64,000 bases of DNA from Subdoligranulum sp. CAG:314 (GCA_000437915.1 FR900987.1:32732-96731); one strand, 5' to 3'; positions 45,460 to 53,784 are shown, counted from the first letter of the stretch. Made by a program: numbers and translations. The notes: generated from the sequence alone by a model not told the origin.

Positions 45460-45606
45460 ATGAAATGCAGCAATTGCGGAAGGGAAATCGCCAGCGCGCA
45501 AATTTGGGAGTGTCATTCCTGCAACATATATATGTGTCCGGAGTGCGCGGTCAACGGTATGGGTATGTGTCCCCACTGTTTTTCACCCGTAAAGCCGTAC
45601 AGTTAA
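45460..45606 (+). CDS. Tiny four-CxxC zinc-ribbon-like protein
   Basis: A 48-residue protein starting MKCSNCGREI with GAGGAGG 10-14 bases upstream. It has four CxxC pairs (CSNC, CHSC, CPEC, CPHC), enough for two zinc ribbons, so almost the whole protein is metal-binding. The position next to a metal-responsive operon is suggestive of a metal-related role. A generic zinc-ribbon or a Zn store are equally possible. No dedicated promoter is clear upstream. A strong terminator follows. Confidence 0.7.
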   Translation: MKCSNCGREIASAQIWECHSCNIYMCPECAVNGMGMCPHCFSPVKPYS

Positions 45607-45626
45607 AACAAAAAACAGCTGAAAAC

Positions 45627-45660
45627 AAAACGGGCGAACATACAAGTTCGCCCGTTTTTA
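45627..45660. terminator. Bidirectional intrinsic terminator
   Basis: CGGGCGAAC and GTTCGCCCG pair around ATACAA, flanked by AAAA and TTTTT. It lies between the zinc-ribbon gene and the convergent degV-type gene. Confidence 0.88.
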
Positions 45661-45668
45661 ATAAACGA

Positions 45669-46538
45669 TTATCTGTTTTTGCCGAGAAAGAACAGCGCCA
45701 GCGTGCCGGGACCGCTGTGCGCCCCTATTACAGGGTCGATGTAATGCGTCACAAACTCCTTTACCTTCATCTTTTCGGAAATTTTGTTTTTAAGAAACTC
45801 CGCATCCTCTATGCAGTCGCCGTGACCGATAAATACAACCTGTTCTTCGGGATTTTCAACGGTTTCCGCCATTTTGTCCACCATTGCCGCTATGGATTTT
45901 TTGCGACCGAGCACCTTGCCCGTCGCAGTCAGACGCCCCTCGTCGTCGCAGTGCATGACCGGCTTGATGTTGAGTATGCTTGCAAGCAAATAGCTTGTGG
46001 ACTTGACTCTGCCGCCCTTGAAAAGCCAATACAGGTCCTCAACGGTAAACCAATGCGCCAGACGCAGCTTGTTTTTTTCAAGCCAGTCCCTGACCTCCTC
46101 TATGGACTTACCGTTTTCTTTGAGGGTGCACGCATGATAAACCATAAGCCCCTCCCCCATAGACGCGCCGAGACTGTCCACTACAAATATTTTTCGCTCT
46201 GGATATTTTTCCGCAAGCCTTTGGGCTACGGCTTTTCCGTTGGCGCAGGTGACGCTAAGCGCGGAGCTGAAAGCCACGTACAGAATATCGCTGCCTTTTT
46301 CAAGCGTCTTTTCAAAGGCTTCGGCAAACGCTTCCTCGTTTATGCAGGAGGTGGAAATGCTCTCCTTTTTGCGCAGCCTGTCGTAAAAAACTTTCAGGTC
46401 GTTCTTGCCGTCCTTTTCATAGGAATAGGTTATTTCTCCGTTGACAATGACGGGAACGGGAATTACGTTTAACTTAAAACGCTCTATTATTTGATTCGGA
46501 AGGTTTGCCGTGCTGTCGGTAAATATTTCATAGCTCAT
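45669..46538 (-). CDS. DegV-family fatty-acid-binding protein
   Basis: A 289-residue DegV/FakB-type protein. The N-terminus YEIFTDSTANLP and the lipid-site serine motif ISTSCINEE (usually TSxPS) are visible. VDSLGASMGEGLMVY and LFKGGRVKSTSYLLASIL are further conserved segments, and HSGPGTLALFF is the C-terminal motif. FakB proteins bind a fatty acid and present it to the kinase FakA, which is not in this window. Monocistronic. Confidence 0.92.
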   Translation of the reverse strand: MSYEIFTDSTANLPNQIIERFKLNVIPVPVIVNGEITYSYEKDGKNDLKVFYDRLRKKESISTSCINEEAFAEAFEKTLEKGSDILYVAFSSALSVTCANGKAVAQRLAEKYPERKIFVVDSLGASMGEGLMVYHACTLKENGKSIEEVRDWLEKNKLRLAHWFTVEDLYWLFKGGRVKSTSYLLASILNIKPVMHCDDEGRLTATGKVLGRKKSIAAMVDKMAETVENPEEQVVFIGHGDCIEDAEFLKNKISEKMKVKEFVTHYIDPVIGAHSGPGTLALFFLGKNR

Positions 46539-46690
46539 AGCTCAAAAACTCCTATTTTAAATTTACGTTCAGTGTACCACTTTTAAGAACGATTTTCTAT
46601 CTATTGCTCAAAAAATGCGGTATACTGTTGCCTTTTTTGCGGTAGAGTTTGTTTTTCGGCTCTCTACTCACGGTAGAATCCTTTAAAATC

Positions 46691-46719
46691 TTGACAAAAC
46701 CGCCGTTTTTTTCTATAAT
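46691..46719 (+). promoter_or_regulatory. Promoter of the XRE regulator, probably leaderless
   Basis: TTGACA at 46691-46696, a 17-base spacer, TATAAT at 46714-46719: a full consensus. The ATG starts at 46726, six bases after the -10, so transcription should start on the start codon itself. No Shine-Dalgarno sequence is present. Confidence 0.82.
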
Positions 46720-46725
46720 GAACGC

Positions 46726-47310
46726 ATGGAAGAACAGGAGCAATTAAAACAGACTGTGGCAAACAACATAGCGCAGCTGCGCAAGTCAAAAGGACTCACG
46801 CAGCTTGAACTTGCCGAGCGTCTGAATTATTCCGACAAGGCGGTGAGTAAATGGGAGCGCGGCGAGGGGCTGCCCGACGTGCTGGTGCTTAGCAAAATGG
46901 CGGAGATTTTCGACGTTACGCTTGCCGAGCTTGTGGACGGAAAAACAAAAAAACCTTTGTCCCCCGCCAACAAAAAGCGCGCGCTCATCGCTGCCGCGGC
47001 ATCGCTGCTTGTGTGGGTGGTTGCCACAATCGTTTTTGTGGTGCTCCGTCTGCTGCCGGAGCCGCCCGACAAAGCCTGGCTTGCGTTTATTTACGCGCTG
47101 CCCGCAACAATGATAGTGCTCACGGTTTTCAGCGTAGTGTGGAAAATGCGGCTGTTTGTATTCTGCGCGGTGTCTTTGCTCATATGGACAATGTGCCTGA
47201 CGCTTTTCGTCAGCATAATTTTCGTTACCGACAACGCCTGGCTGCTGTTCATAATAGGCATTCCCCTGCAAATACTCAACATAGTGTGGTTCTTCCTTTT
47301 AAAAAGATAA
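46726..47310 (+). CDS. Membrane-anchored XRE-family regulator
   Basis: A 194-residue protein. The N-terminal helix-turn-helix of the Xre/Cro type (residues 10-68) has RKSKGLTQLELAERLNYSDKAVSKWERGEGLPD in parts LTQLELAERL and SDKAVSKWERG. Then follow four hydrophobic segments (near 85-107, 117-135, 142-165 and 170-192). Membrane-bound XRE proteins of this layout may sense envelope conditions; targets are unknown. It diverges from the degV-type gene and has a full consensus promoter without a leader. Confidence 0.9.
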   Translation: MEEQEQLKQTVANNIAQLRKSKGLTQLELAERLNYSDKAVSKWERGEGLPDVLVLSKMAEIFDVTLAELVDGKTKKPLSPANKKRALIAAAASLLVWVVATIVFVVLRLLPEPPDKAWLAFIYALPATMIVLTVFSVVWKMRLFVFCAVSLLIWTMCLTLFVSIIFVTDNAWLLFIIGIPLQILNIVWFFLLKR

Positions 47311-47341
47311 AAAACCCTTCTCGTTTGAGGAGGGTTTTTTG
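47311..47341. terminator. Bidirectional intrinsic terminator
   Basis: AAAACCCTTCTC pairs with GAGGAGGGTTTT (one mismatch) around GTTT, ending in TTTTTT. It serves both the XRE gene and the convergent CoA-transferase gene. Confidence 0.85.
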
Positions 47342-47349
47342 AATTTAAA

Positions 47350-48663
47350 TTATTCTTTTATCAGTCCGAGCGCCTTAGCCTGCAAAGTAAGACCTTCGCG
47401 GAATTTGGGGTGCGCTATGGAAATCAGTTTTTTTGCGCGGTCTGAAACGGACAGTCCCATGAGGTTTACGGCGCCGTATTCCGTAACTATGTACATCGCG
47501 TCGTTGCGTTGGAGGGAGACCGTCGCGCCCGGCTTCAATTGAGGCACGATTTTGCTGATTTCCTCTCTTTCGCCCGTTTCCTTGTTGAGAACTCTCGCTG
47601 TGGAATAGAGCGCCAAAAAGCTCCTTCCGCCCTTGGACATCTGAGTGCCTATCGTTGTGTCCGCCTGCCCGCCCGTGCCGGAAAACTGTCTTGAACCTAT
47701 TGCCTCGCTGCACGCCTGTCCCGTCAGGTCAACTTCGAGCGTGGTGTTGATTGACACCTGATTTTTGTTTTTGCGTACCGTGTAAGGGTCGTTGCATTTG
47801 GAACAGCTCATGACGTATACGTCGGGATTTTTGTTTACAAAGTCGTAAACCACGTCCGTCCCCATAACGATGCTTGTGACTATCTTGCCCTTCATAAACT
47901 GTTTTTTGCTGCCGTTGACAACTCCGCGCATGGCAAGCTTTGCCAATCCGTCTCCGAGCAGCTCGGTGTGAATGCCCAAATCCTTTTTCTCCGCGAGAAA
48001 CTCGGTAACGGAGTTGGGAATCCCGCCTATGCCAATCTGCACGCAGTCGCCGTCTTTGAGATACTCGGCGATATGTCCCGCAATCATACGGTCCTTTTCG
48101 TTGGGCGCGGGAGGCACGTCCTGAGGCAGAGGATAGGACACGGGCACTATGTAATCCACGTCCTTTACGTTGATTATGTTGTTGCCGTAAGTATAGGGCA
48201 TTTTGTCGTTAATCTCGACTATGACCTTTTTCGCGTGTTTCACCACGTCGGACGAATATATGTTGGAAAGACCTATGCTCATGTTGCCCTCCTCGTCGGG
48301 AGGCGTGCAGGTGGTGACGAACAAATCGGGCTTGCCCTGCGCCAGAATGGCGCGCGCCGTGTGGCGCAGGTGGCAGGGCACATACGAAACTCTCAAATAC
48401 TTTTCCGCCTCGCGCGTGGGCTTGGAAAAAAACAAAGAGCGCAGGATAAAGCTGTCGTGGTAAGCGGAGTTTTCCATAAAAGGATAGCTTCTGAGTCCCA
48501 GACAATTTGTCAGCTCCACATCCTTTACTCTGTCCGCTATGGTATGAATATTTTCCAAAAAAGCCTGCGGCTCCACCGTCGCGTCGCCGAGCGCTATTCT
48601 CATACCTGACTTTACCATGTCGAGCGCTTGCCCGACGGTAATAATTTTGTTTTTGTAATCCAT
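47350..48663 (-). CDS. Acyl-CoA:acetate/4-hydroxybutyrate-type CoA-transferase
   Basis: A 437-residue family I CoA-transferase of the acetyl-CoA hydrolase/transferase group. It has QIGIGGIPNSVTEFL (the GxGGxPNxV oxyanion-loop region), the probable catalytic glutamate in INTTLEVDLTGQ, and GTGGQADTTIG. It exchanges CoA between an acyl-CoA and a short-chain acid such as acetate. The ATG at 48663 (MDYKNK) is preferred to the GTG 12 bases upstream. It is last after the 2-oxoacid:ferredoxin oxidoreductase genes, so branched-chain acyl-CoA is the likely donor; that is inference from context. Confidence 0.88.
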   Translation of the reverse strand: MDYKNKIITVGQALDMVKSGMRIALGDATVEPQAFLENIHTIADRVKDVELTNCLGLRSYPFMENSAYHDSFILRSLFFSKPTREAEKYLRVSYVPCHLRHTARAILAQGKPDLFVTTCTPPDEEGNMSIGLSNIYSSDVVKHAKKVIVEINDKMPYTYGNNIINVKDVDYIVPVSYPLPQDVPPAPNEKDRMIAGHIAEYLKDGDCVQIGIGGIPNSVTEFLAEKKDLGIHTELLGDGLAKLAMRGVVNGSKKQFMKGKIVTSIVMGTDVVYDFVNKNPDVYVMSCSKCNDPYTVRKNKNQVSINTTLEVDLTGQACSEAIGSRQFSGTGGQADTTIGTQMSKGGRSFLALYSTARVLNKETGEREEISKIVPQLKPGATVSLQRNDAMYIVTEYGAVNLMGLSVSDRAKKLISIAHPKFREGLTLQAKALGLIKE

Positions 48664-48680
48664 ATATGTCCTCACTTCAA

Positions 48681-48708
48681 TTCACCCCGAAAAAATTTTC
48701 GGGGTGAA
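48681..48708 (-). other. Intergenic hairpin before the CoA-transferase gene
   Basis: TTCACCCCGAAAA and TTTTCGGGGTGAA form a perfect stem of about 13 bp with a tiny loop, 18 bases before the CoA-transferase start. On the transcribed strand no T run follows the stem, so it is more likely a processing or stability element than a terminator. Confidence 0.6.
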
Positions 48709-48739
48709 CGCTTTTTTGTGATTTAGGTTTGCTTTACCG

Positions 48740-49276
48740 TCATTTCGACGCGGCTTCAAAACCGGCTTCAAAAGCTTTGAGCGCCGATTCCAACACGGCG
48801 GGCTTTTTGCCGAATTGCTTGTTGATGACTTTAAGCGCCGACTCCTTGGCAATCGCTTTGGTCGCCGCAACGTAAGCTCCGAACATAGTCACGTTTGCGG
48901 AGCGGTCGCTGCCCGCCTTGTGGGCAAGCTCGTTTGCGGGTATGTAATAGACCTTAACGTCCGTGCGCTCGATTTTGTCCTCGATAAGAGAGCTGTTGAC
49001 CAGCACCACGCCGTCCTTTTTGACCATGCCGATAAACTTCGCCACAGAGGGCTTGTTCATGACGATGAGACAGTCGGCGGTAGCAATCACCGGAGAGCCT
49101 ACGGGGCGGTCGCTCATGACAACGCTGCAATTGGCAGTGCCGCCGCGCATTTCGGGACCGTAAGAAGGCATCCAGGTGACTTCGAGATTTTCTTCCATTC
49201 CGGCGTAAGCAAGAAATTTGCCGATACTCAGAACGCCCTGTCCTCCGAAACCGGCCATTATTATTTTATTTTCCAT
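48740..49276 (-). CDS. 2-oxoacid:ferredoxin oxidoreductase gamma subunit
   Basis: The 178-residue gamma subunit, starting IIMAGFGGQGVLSIGKFLAYAG with the GFGGQG motif and WMPSYGPEMRGGTANC. It belongs to the CoA-dependent oxidative decarboxylase that turns 2-oxoacids into acyl-CoA, CO2 and reduced ferredoxin. It shares one base with the end of the beta-subunit gene. Confidence 0.94.
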   Translation of the reverse strand: MENKIIMAGFGGQGVLSIGKFLAYAGMEENLEVTWMPSYGPEMRGGTANCSVVMSDRPVGSPVIATADCLIVMNKPSVAKFIGMVKKDGVVLVNSSLIEDKIERTDVKVYYIPANELAHKAGSDRSANVTMFGAYVAATKAIAKESALKVINKQFGKKPAVLESALKAFEAGFEAASK

Positions 49277-50028
49277 TACTTAGTCTCCTTTTCGATATCT
49301 TTATAAACTCCCAAAGGATACTTTGCCTGCATCTTTTCCTTGACGAAAGTCATGGCGTCCACGGGGCTGAGTCCCCAGTTGGTCGGGCAGGTGCACAGCA
49401 CTTCGATAAGAGTAAAGCCCTTTTTCTGCATCTGATATTCAAACGCCTTTTTGATGGCTTTTTTGGCTTTCATCACGTTGGCGACGTCGGTAACCATAAC
49501 TCTTTCAAGATAAGCGGGACCGGTAAGAGAGGAAAGCAGCTCGCACACATTGATGGGGTTGCCGTTGATTTTCGGGTCTCTGCCGTAAATGCAGGTGGTC
49601 GCCTTTTGTCCCACAAGGGTGGTAGGCGCCATCTGACCGCCCGTCATGCCGTAAATGGCGTTGTTGATGAAAATAACCGTAATGTTTTCGCCGCGCGTCG
49701 CCGCGTGTACGATTTCCGCCATGCCTATGCTTGCAAGGTCGCCGTCGCCCTGATAGGTGAAAACCGCCTTGTCCGGGTGAACTCTCTTTATGCCCGTCGC
49801 AACCGCTGGCGCTCTGCCGTGAGCCGCCTGCTCCATGTCGCAGTTGAAATAGTCATACGAAAATACGGAACAGCCCACGCTGGCAACGCCTATAAGGTTG
49901 TCCATAAGCCCCAATTCTTCCGTGGCTTCGGCAACCAGCTTGTGAACCAAACCGTGCGCGCAGCCGGGACAATAGTGCATGGGTTTGTCTGTAAGCATCG
50001 CAGACTTTTTGTATACTGTCGTCGCCAT
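49276..50028 (-). CDS. 2-oxoacid:ferredoxin oxidoreductase beta subunit (TPP-binding)
   Basis: A 250-residue subunit with HYCPGCAHGLVHKL (an iron-sulphur/TPP-type Cys motif), SYDYFNCDMEQAAHGRAPAVATG, and the TPP/Mg motif GDGDLASIG...NNAIYGMTGGQMAPTT (split as GDGDLASIG and NNAIYGMTGG). The ATG at 50028 (MATTVYKK) is chosen. An upstream extension to 50091 overlaps the alpha gene and reads as Arg-rich noise. Confidence 0.94.
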   Translation of the reverse strand: MATTVYKKSAMLTDKPMHYCPGCAHGLVHKLVAEATEELGLMDNLIGVASVGCSVFSYDYFNCDMEQAAHGRAPAVATGIKRVHPDKAVFTYQGDGDLASIGMAEIVHAATRGENITVIFINNAIYGMTGGQMAPTTLVGQKATTCIYGRDPKINGNPINVCELLSSLTGPAYLERVMVTDVANVMKAKKAIKKAFEYQMQKKGFTLIEVLCTCPTNWGLSPVDAMTFVKEKMQAKYPLGVYKDIEKETK

Positions 50029-50030
50029 AA

Positions 50031-51092
50031 TTATTTCACCTCCATAACCTTTTCGACAACGTCTTCCGGCGTCATGATGTTGCCGCCGCATCTCGTGAAC
50101 AGGTCAACCGGTTTTTTGCCCATGACGGACAGCTTCACGTCTTCGACAAACTGTCCCATGCTCAGCTCGACGGTGAGGAAACGCTTTACCGACGCTTTGG
50201 CGGCGTATTTTTCATATACCTTTGTAGGGAAAGGCATAAGCGTGATAGGTCTCACAAGTCCCGCCTTGATTCCCTTTTCTCTCAACATATAAATCGCCGA
50301 TTTGATAATTCTGCCCACGCTGCCGTAGCCGGTCAATATGATTTCGGCGTCGTCGCACATGAACTCCTCGCACTGCGTCTCTTTTTGAGCGATTCTTTCA
50401 AACTTTTCCACCAAATGGTTGTTCTGCGCCTCGCCCAGATTAGGGTCGATGTAAATGGAGCTGGCAAGCGTCTTGTCCTTGCCGTGATGCGTGCCCGTCA
50501 CAGCCCACGATTTTGTGGAGGGGTCGGGCATTTCCTTCATTTCGGGGAAGGTTACCGGCTCCATAATCTGTCCGAGCAGACCGTCGCCCAAAATGCAGAC
50601 GGGAGTGCGGTATTCGTCCGCCTTGTCAAACGCGTAATAGAGTATATCCACAGCCTCCTGAACGGTAGAGGGAGCATAGGTAAGCAGCTTGTAGTCGCCG
50701 TGGCCGCCGCCCTTTACCGTCTGGAAATAGTCGCATTGAGAAGCAAGTATGCCGCCCAGTCCGGGACCGCTGCGCACCATGTTTACTATAACGCAGGGCA
50801 GCTCGGCGCAGGCTATGTAGGAAATGCCCTCCTGTTTAAGGCTGATACCGGGGCTGGAGCTGCTTGTCATGGCTCTCGCGCCGGCTCCCGCCGCGCCGTA
50901 AACCATGTTTATTGCCGCGACCTCGCTTTCCGCCTGCACAAAGTCGCCGCCGACCTCGCGGATTCTCCAGCTCATATATTCGGGAATTTCATTCTGCGGG
51001 GTGATGGGATAACCGAAAAAGTATCTGCATCCGCCTCTGATTGCGGCTTCGGCAATAGCCTCGTTGCCCTTCATCAATTTTTTCTCGCTCAT
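50031..51092 (-). CDS. 2-oxoacid:ferredoxin oxidoreductase alpha subunit
   Basis: A 353-residue subunit with GNEAIAEAAIRGGCRYFFGYPITPQNEIPEY in parts GCRYFFGYPITPQNE, then AESEVAAINMVYGAAGAGARAMTSSSSPG in part and GPGLGG. It starts at the ATG at 51092, which overlaps the delta-subunit stop (TAATG). The order delta-alpha-beta-gamma and the KGNEA start fit the 2-oxoisovalerate (Vor) or 2-oxoglutarate (Kor) subgroup. The aminotransferase upstream favours branched-chain 2-oxoacids. Confidence 0.93.
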   Translation of the reverse strand: MSEKKLMKGNEAIAEAAIRGGCRYFFGYPITPQNEIPEYMSWRIREVGGDFVQAESEVAAINMVYGAAGAGARAMTSSSSPGISLKQEGISYIACAELPCVIVNMVRSGPGLGGILASQCDYFQTVKGGGHGDYKLLTYAPSTVQEAVDILYYAFDKADEYRTPVCILGDGLLGQIMEPVTFPEMKEMPDPSTKSWAVTGTHHGKDKTLASSIYIDPNLGEAQNNHLVEKFERIAQKETQCEEFMCDDAEIILTGYGSVGRIIKSAIYMLREKGIKAGLVRPITLMPFPTKVYEKYAAKASVKRFLTVELSMGQFVEDVKLSVMGKKPVDLFTRCGGNIMTPEDVVEKVMEVK

Positions 51093-51295
51093 TATCTCTC
51101 CACCTCCAGAATGCTGTCGGGACACATGTGCGCGCACGCCGCGCAGCCCACGCAGGCTTCGGGGTCGGTGCACTCCACAACGTAATAACCCTTGTTGTTG
51201 CTTACGCTTCCCAGACGCAGGATTTTTTTGGGGCAAGCGGCGACGCACAGCCCGCAGCCTTTGCAGTTCTGGAAATCAACAGTAACCTTTGCCAT
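51092..51295 (-). CDS. 2-oxoacid:ferredoxin oxidoreductase delta subunit (2x[4Fe-4S] ferredoxin)
   Basis: A 67-residue ferredoxin with two clusters: CKGCGLCVAACPK (residues 15-27) and CVGCAACAHMCPD near the C-terminus. It transfers electrons from the TPP site to free ferredoxin. The short spacing to ilvE (47 bases) and overlap with the alpha gene place it in the operon. Confidence 0.94.
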   Translation of the reverse strand: MAKVTVDFQNCKGCGLCVAACPKKILRLGSVSNNKGYYVVECTDPEACVGCAACAHMCPDSILEVER

Positions 51296-51342
51296 CTTTG
51301 TTTCTCCTTGTTTAAATTTTCTGATTTAATGCGGGCGAAAAA

Positions 51343-52398
51343 TCAATCGACCTTTTCCACCCAACCGAACTTGTCGGCAATGCGGCCGCGCTGTATGCCC
51401 ATCATCTTCTCGTAGAGCAGTTTGGACACCTCGCCCACCTTGTTGCCGTTGATAACCACGTCCTCGCCCTTGTAGCCGAGCGTACCGACGGGGGATACGA
51501 TTGCCGCGGTACCCACGCCGAACATTTCCGTGAGGCTTCCGTCCTTTGCCGCTTTCATCACCTCGTCTACGGTAATGCGCTTTTCGGTGACGGTATATCC
51601 TTCGTCGCGCAGCAGCTTGATTGCGCTGTCGCGCGTTATGCCGGGAAGAATGCTTCCCGAAAGCGCGGGAGTGAGCACTTCGCCGTTTATGACGAACATG
51701 ACGTTCATCGTCCCGACTTCCTCGATATATTTGCGCTCTATGGAGTCAAGCCACAAAACCTGCGCGTAGCCCTCCGATTTGGCTATGTTCATGGCAAGAA
51801 AGCTGCCCGCATAGTTGCCTATGCACTTGGCTTCGCCCGTGCCGCCGACGCAGGCGCGCACGTATTTGTCCTCCACCTTGATTTTCACGAGACTGTTGAT
51901 GCCCGTAAGATATGCCGCGGCGGGACTTAAAATTATGTAGAATTTGAAATTTCCGCACGTTTTGACGCCTATGCTGGACTCCGTGGCTATCATCGTGGGA
52001 CGTATGTAAAGAGACTGACCTTCCTTGTCGGGTATCCAATCCTTTTCGATTTTTATCAGCTCTTTGAGTCCTTTGAGCATCTCCTCGACGTCGATTTTGG
52101 GCATGCTCATGCGCTCGGCGCTGCGGTTCATGCGGTTGAGGTTGTCGCGGATACGGAAAAGCGTGATTTCGCCCTTCTCGTTTTTGAAGCACTTGCATCC
52201 CTCGAAAATACCCTGACCGTAATGGAATATCATCGTTGCGGGACTCAAAGCAAAATCTTCCACCGGCTTGATGACAGGCTCGCCCCATTTGCCGTCCGCA
52301 TAATCGCATTCGAGCATATAGTCCGAAATGTTCTTGCCGAATACGAGATTGGAAAAATCGGGCTTCTGTTTGAGAACTTCTCTCTTGATAAATTTCAT
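51343..52398 (-). CDS. ilvE: Branched-chain amino acid aminotransferase
   Basis: Interconverts Val/Leu/Ile and their 2-oxoacids with 2-oxoglutarate. The 351-residue PLP class IV enzyme has FHYGQGIFEGCKCF, RPTMIATESSIGV, and the lysine region in LWLDSIERKYIEEVGTMNVMFV in part (EEVGTMNVMF). The C-terminal GTAAIVSPVG closes the fold. The ATG at 52398 has GGAGG/AAGGA upstream, and a short N-terminal extension to 52419 is unlikely. First gene of the operon, so transamination feeds directly into the oxidoreductase below. Confidence 0.94.
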   Translation of the reverse strand: MKFIKREVLKQKPDFSNLVFGKNISDYMLECDYADGKWGEPVIKPVEDFALSPATMIFHYGQGIFEGCKCFKNEKGEITLFRIRDNLNRMNRSAERMSMPKIDVEEMLKGLKELIKIEKDWIPDKEGQSLYIRPTMIATESSIGVKTCGNFKFYIILSPAAAYLTGINSLVKIKVEDKYVRACVGGTGEAKCIGNYAGSFLAMNIAKSEGYAQVLWLDSIERKYIEEVGTMNVMFVINGEVLTPALSGSILPGITRDSAIKLLRDEGYTVTEKRITVDEVMKAAKDGSLTEMFGVGTAAIVSPVGTLGYKGEDVVINGNKVGEVSKLLYEKMMGIQRGRIADKFGWVEKVD

Positions 52399-52471
52399 CT
52401 TTTCCTTCCTCCGGAACACATTTCAAATTTCGGGAAAACAATGAAAATATGTTCCTTTTCTACCGATAATT

Positions 52472-52500
52472 ATCATATTCGACTTTAAGCGGATTGTCAA
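52472..52500 (-). promoter_or_regulatory. Promoter of the ilvE-Vor-CoA-transferase operon
   Basis: On the minus strand TTGACA (52500-52495), a 17-base spacer, TATGAT (52477-52472). The leader is about 65 bases, too short for a T-box. Confidence 0.85.
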
Positions 52501-52688
52501 GCGCAGCAGTGAGTTTTAAAAGTTTTTTATGTAAAAAATTATGAAATTTATTCATATCTTATTCAATCGTTTTTATAATTATGCGACGAAAATAATAAAA
52601 TCCCCGCATTTTGTATAAAATTCGCAAAAATTCGTGAATACGCATACAGAAAACTATGCGGGCTTGAAATTTACCGTAAGTTAATGAA
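52501..52688. other. AT-rich intergenic region with a folded element
   Basis: About 190 bases without a gene. CCCGCAT (52603-52609) pairs with ATGCGGG (52656-52662), with TTTTGTAT/ATACAGAAAA and ATTCG/CGTGAAT pairing inside. On the minus strand it is followed by a T-rich stretch. It may be a second terminator for the tsaD operon or a small RNA; nothing else is recognised. Confidence 0.45.
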
Positions 52689-52716
52689 AGAGCGGGTTTG
52701 TCGACCCGCTCTTAAA
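52689..52716 (-). terminator. Terminator of the metK-tsaD operon
   Basis: AGAGCGGG (52689-52696) and CCCGCTCT (52705-52712) pair. On the minus strand it follows tsaD and is trailed by TTTCATT, a weak T tract. Confidence 0.7.
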
Positions 52717-52742
52717 TATGAATAATTTACCTCAAAAGTGTT

Positions 52743-53783
52743 TCAGCGTCTCGACGGTCTGTCCCCTCTGAGTCTCAACGTAGGTTCGGCGTTTAGGGTA
52801 AGGTCGCAGTTGACGCCTTTTTCCGCAAGCAGGAAATACCCCTGCGAAGCGACCATGGCTCCGTTGTCCGTACATAGCTTTTTCTCGGGAAGAAGCAGTT
52901 TGAAACCGTTTTTTCGGGCGAGCGACTCCGCTCTGCCGCGCAGATAGCCGTTTGCGGCTACTCCTCCCGCGAGAGCAAGGGTTTTGAGTCCCAGCCTTTT
53001 CAAATGCTTTTCCGCAAGCGACAGCAGCGGTTCCAGCGCCGCGCGCGAAAAGGACGCGCAAACGTCCTCCGCAGGCAACTTTTCGCCGCGCTGCGCGGCG
53101 TTGTGCATAAGATTGACGGCGGCGGTTTTCAGCCCGCTGTAAGAGAGGTTGCCGTTTTTAAGCAACGGAGAGGGCAAATCGAACACCGGCTTGCCGGACG
53201 TCGAAAGCCTGTCTATCTGCGGTCCGCCGGGATAAGGCAATCCGAGAGTGCGAGCAACCTTGTCGAAGGCTTCGCCCGCGGCGTCGTCCACCGTGGAGGA
53301 AACGACGCGATAATCGTTGTAGCCCACAACGTGCACCAGCGCCGTGTGCCCTCCGCTCGCCAACAGGCAGAGGTAGGGCGGCTCGGCGTCCGTATCGAGA
53401 TAATTGGCGCACATATGCGCTTCTATATGATTGACGGCGACAAGAGGCACGCCAAGAGAATAAGCCAATGCTTTGGCATAGGACACGCCTACGAGCAGAC
53501 ACCCTACAAGCCCCGCGCCGCGAGTCACCGCCACCGCGTCCACGTCCGAAAAATCCGCGCCCGCGTCCTTGACGGCCTGTTTTGCCGCTCTGTCTATGGC
53601 AACCACATGGTTGCGGCCGGCCAGCTCGGGAACCACTCCGCCGTAAAGCCTGTGCAGCTCAATTTGAGAATCTATGACGTTGGATAAAACTTTTCTCCCG
53701 TCCTCGACGAGAGCGCACGCCGTTTCGTCGCAGGACGACTCTATGCCCAAGACGACAAAGCCTTTTTTCAAACCTTGCGGCAT
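52743..53783 (-). CDS. tsaD: tRNA N6-adenosine threonylcarbamoyltransferase
   Basis: Adds the threonylcarbamoyl group to A37 of ANN-decoding tRNAs, an essential modification. The 346-residue ASKHA-fold protein has VLGIESSCDETA at the N-terminus, the metal-binding HIEAH (His119 and His123), LLASGGHTALV, and LALAGGVAANGYLR. The start codon is one base after the prfB stop. Its partners tsaB, tsaC and tsaE are outside the window. Confidence 0.96.
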   Translation of the reverse strand: MPQGLKKGFVVLGIESSCDETACALVEDGRKVLSNVIDSQIELHRLYGGVVPELAGRNHVVAIDRAAKQAVKDAGADFSDVDAVAVTRGAGLVGCLLVGVSYAKALAYSLGVPLVAVNHIEAHMCANYLDTDAEPPYLCLLASGGHTALVHVVGYNDYRVVSSTVDDAAGEAFDKVARTLGLPYPGGPQIDRLSTSGKPVFDLPSPLLKNGNLSYSGLKTAAVNLMHNAAQRGEKLPAEDVCASFSRAALEPLLSLAEKHLKRLGLKTLALAGGVAANGYLRGRAESLARKNGFKLLLPEKKLCTDNGAMVASQGYFLLAEKGVNCDLTLNAEPTLRLRGDRPSRR

Positions 53784-53784
53784 A

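Noticed and set aside
52398..52470. T-box leader before ilvE
   Set aside because: The leader is about 65 bases and lacks the T-box sequence and stem I.
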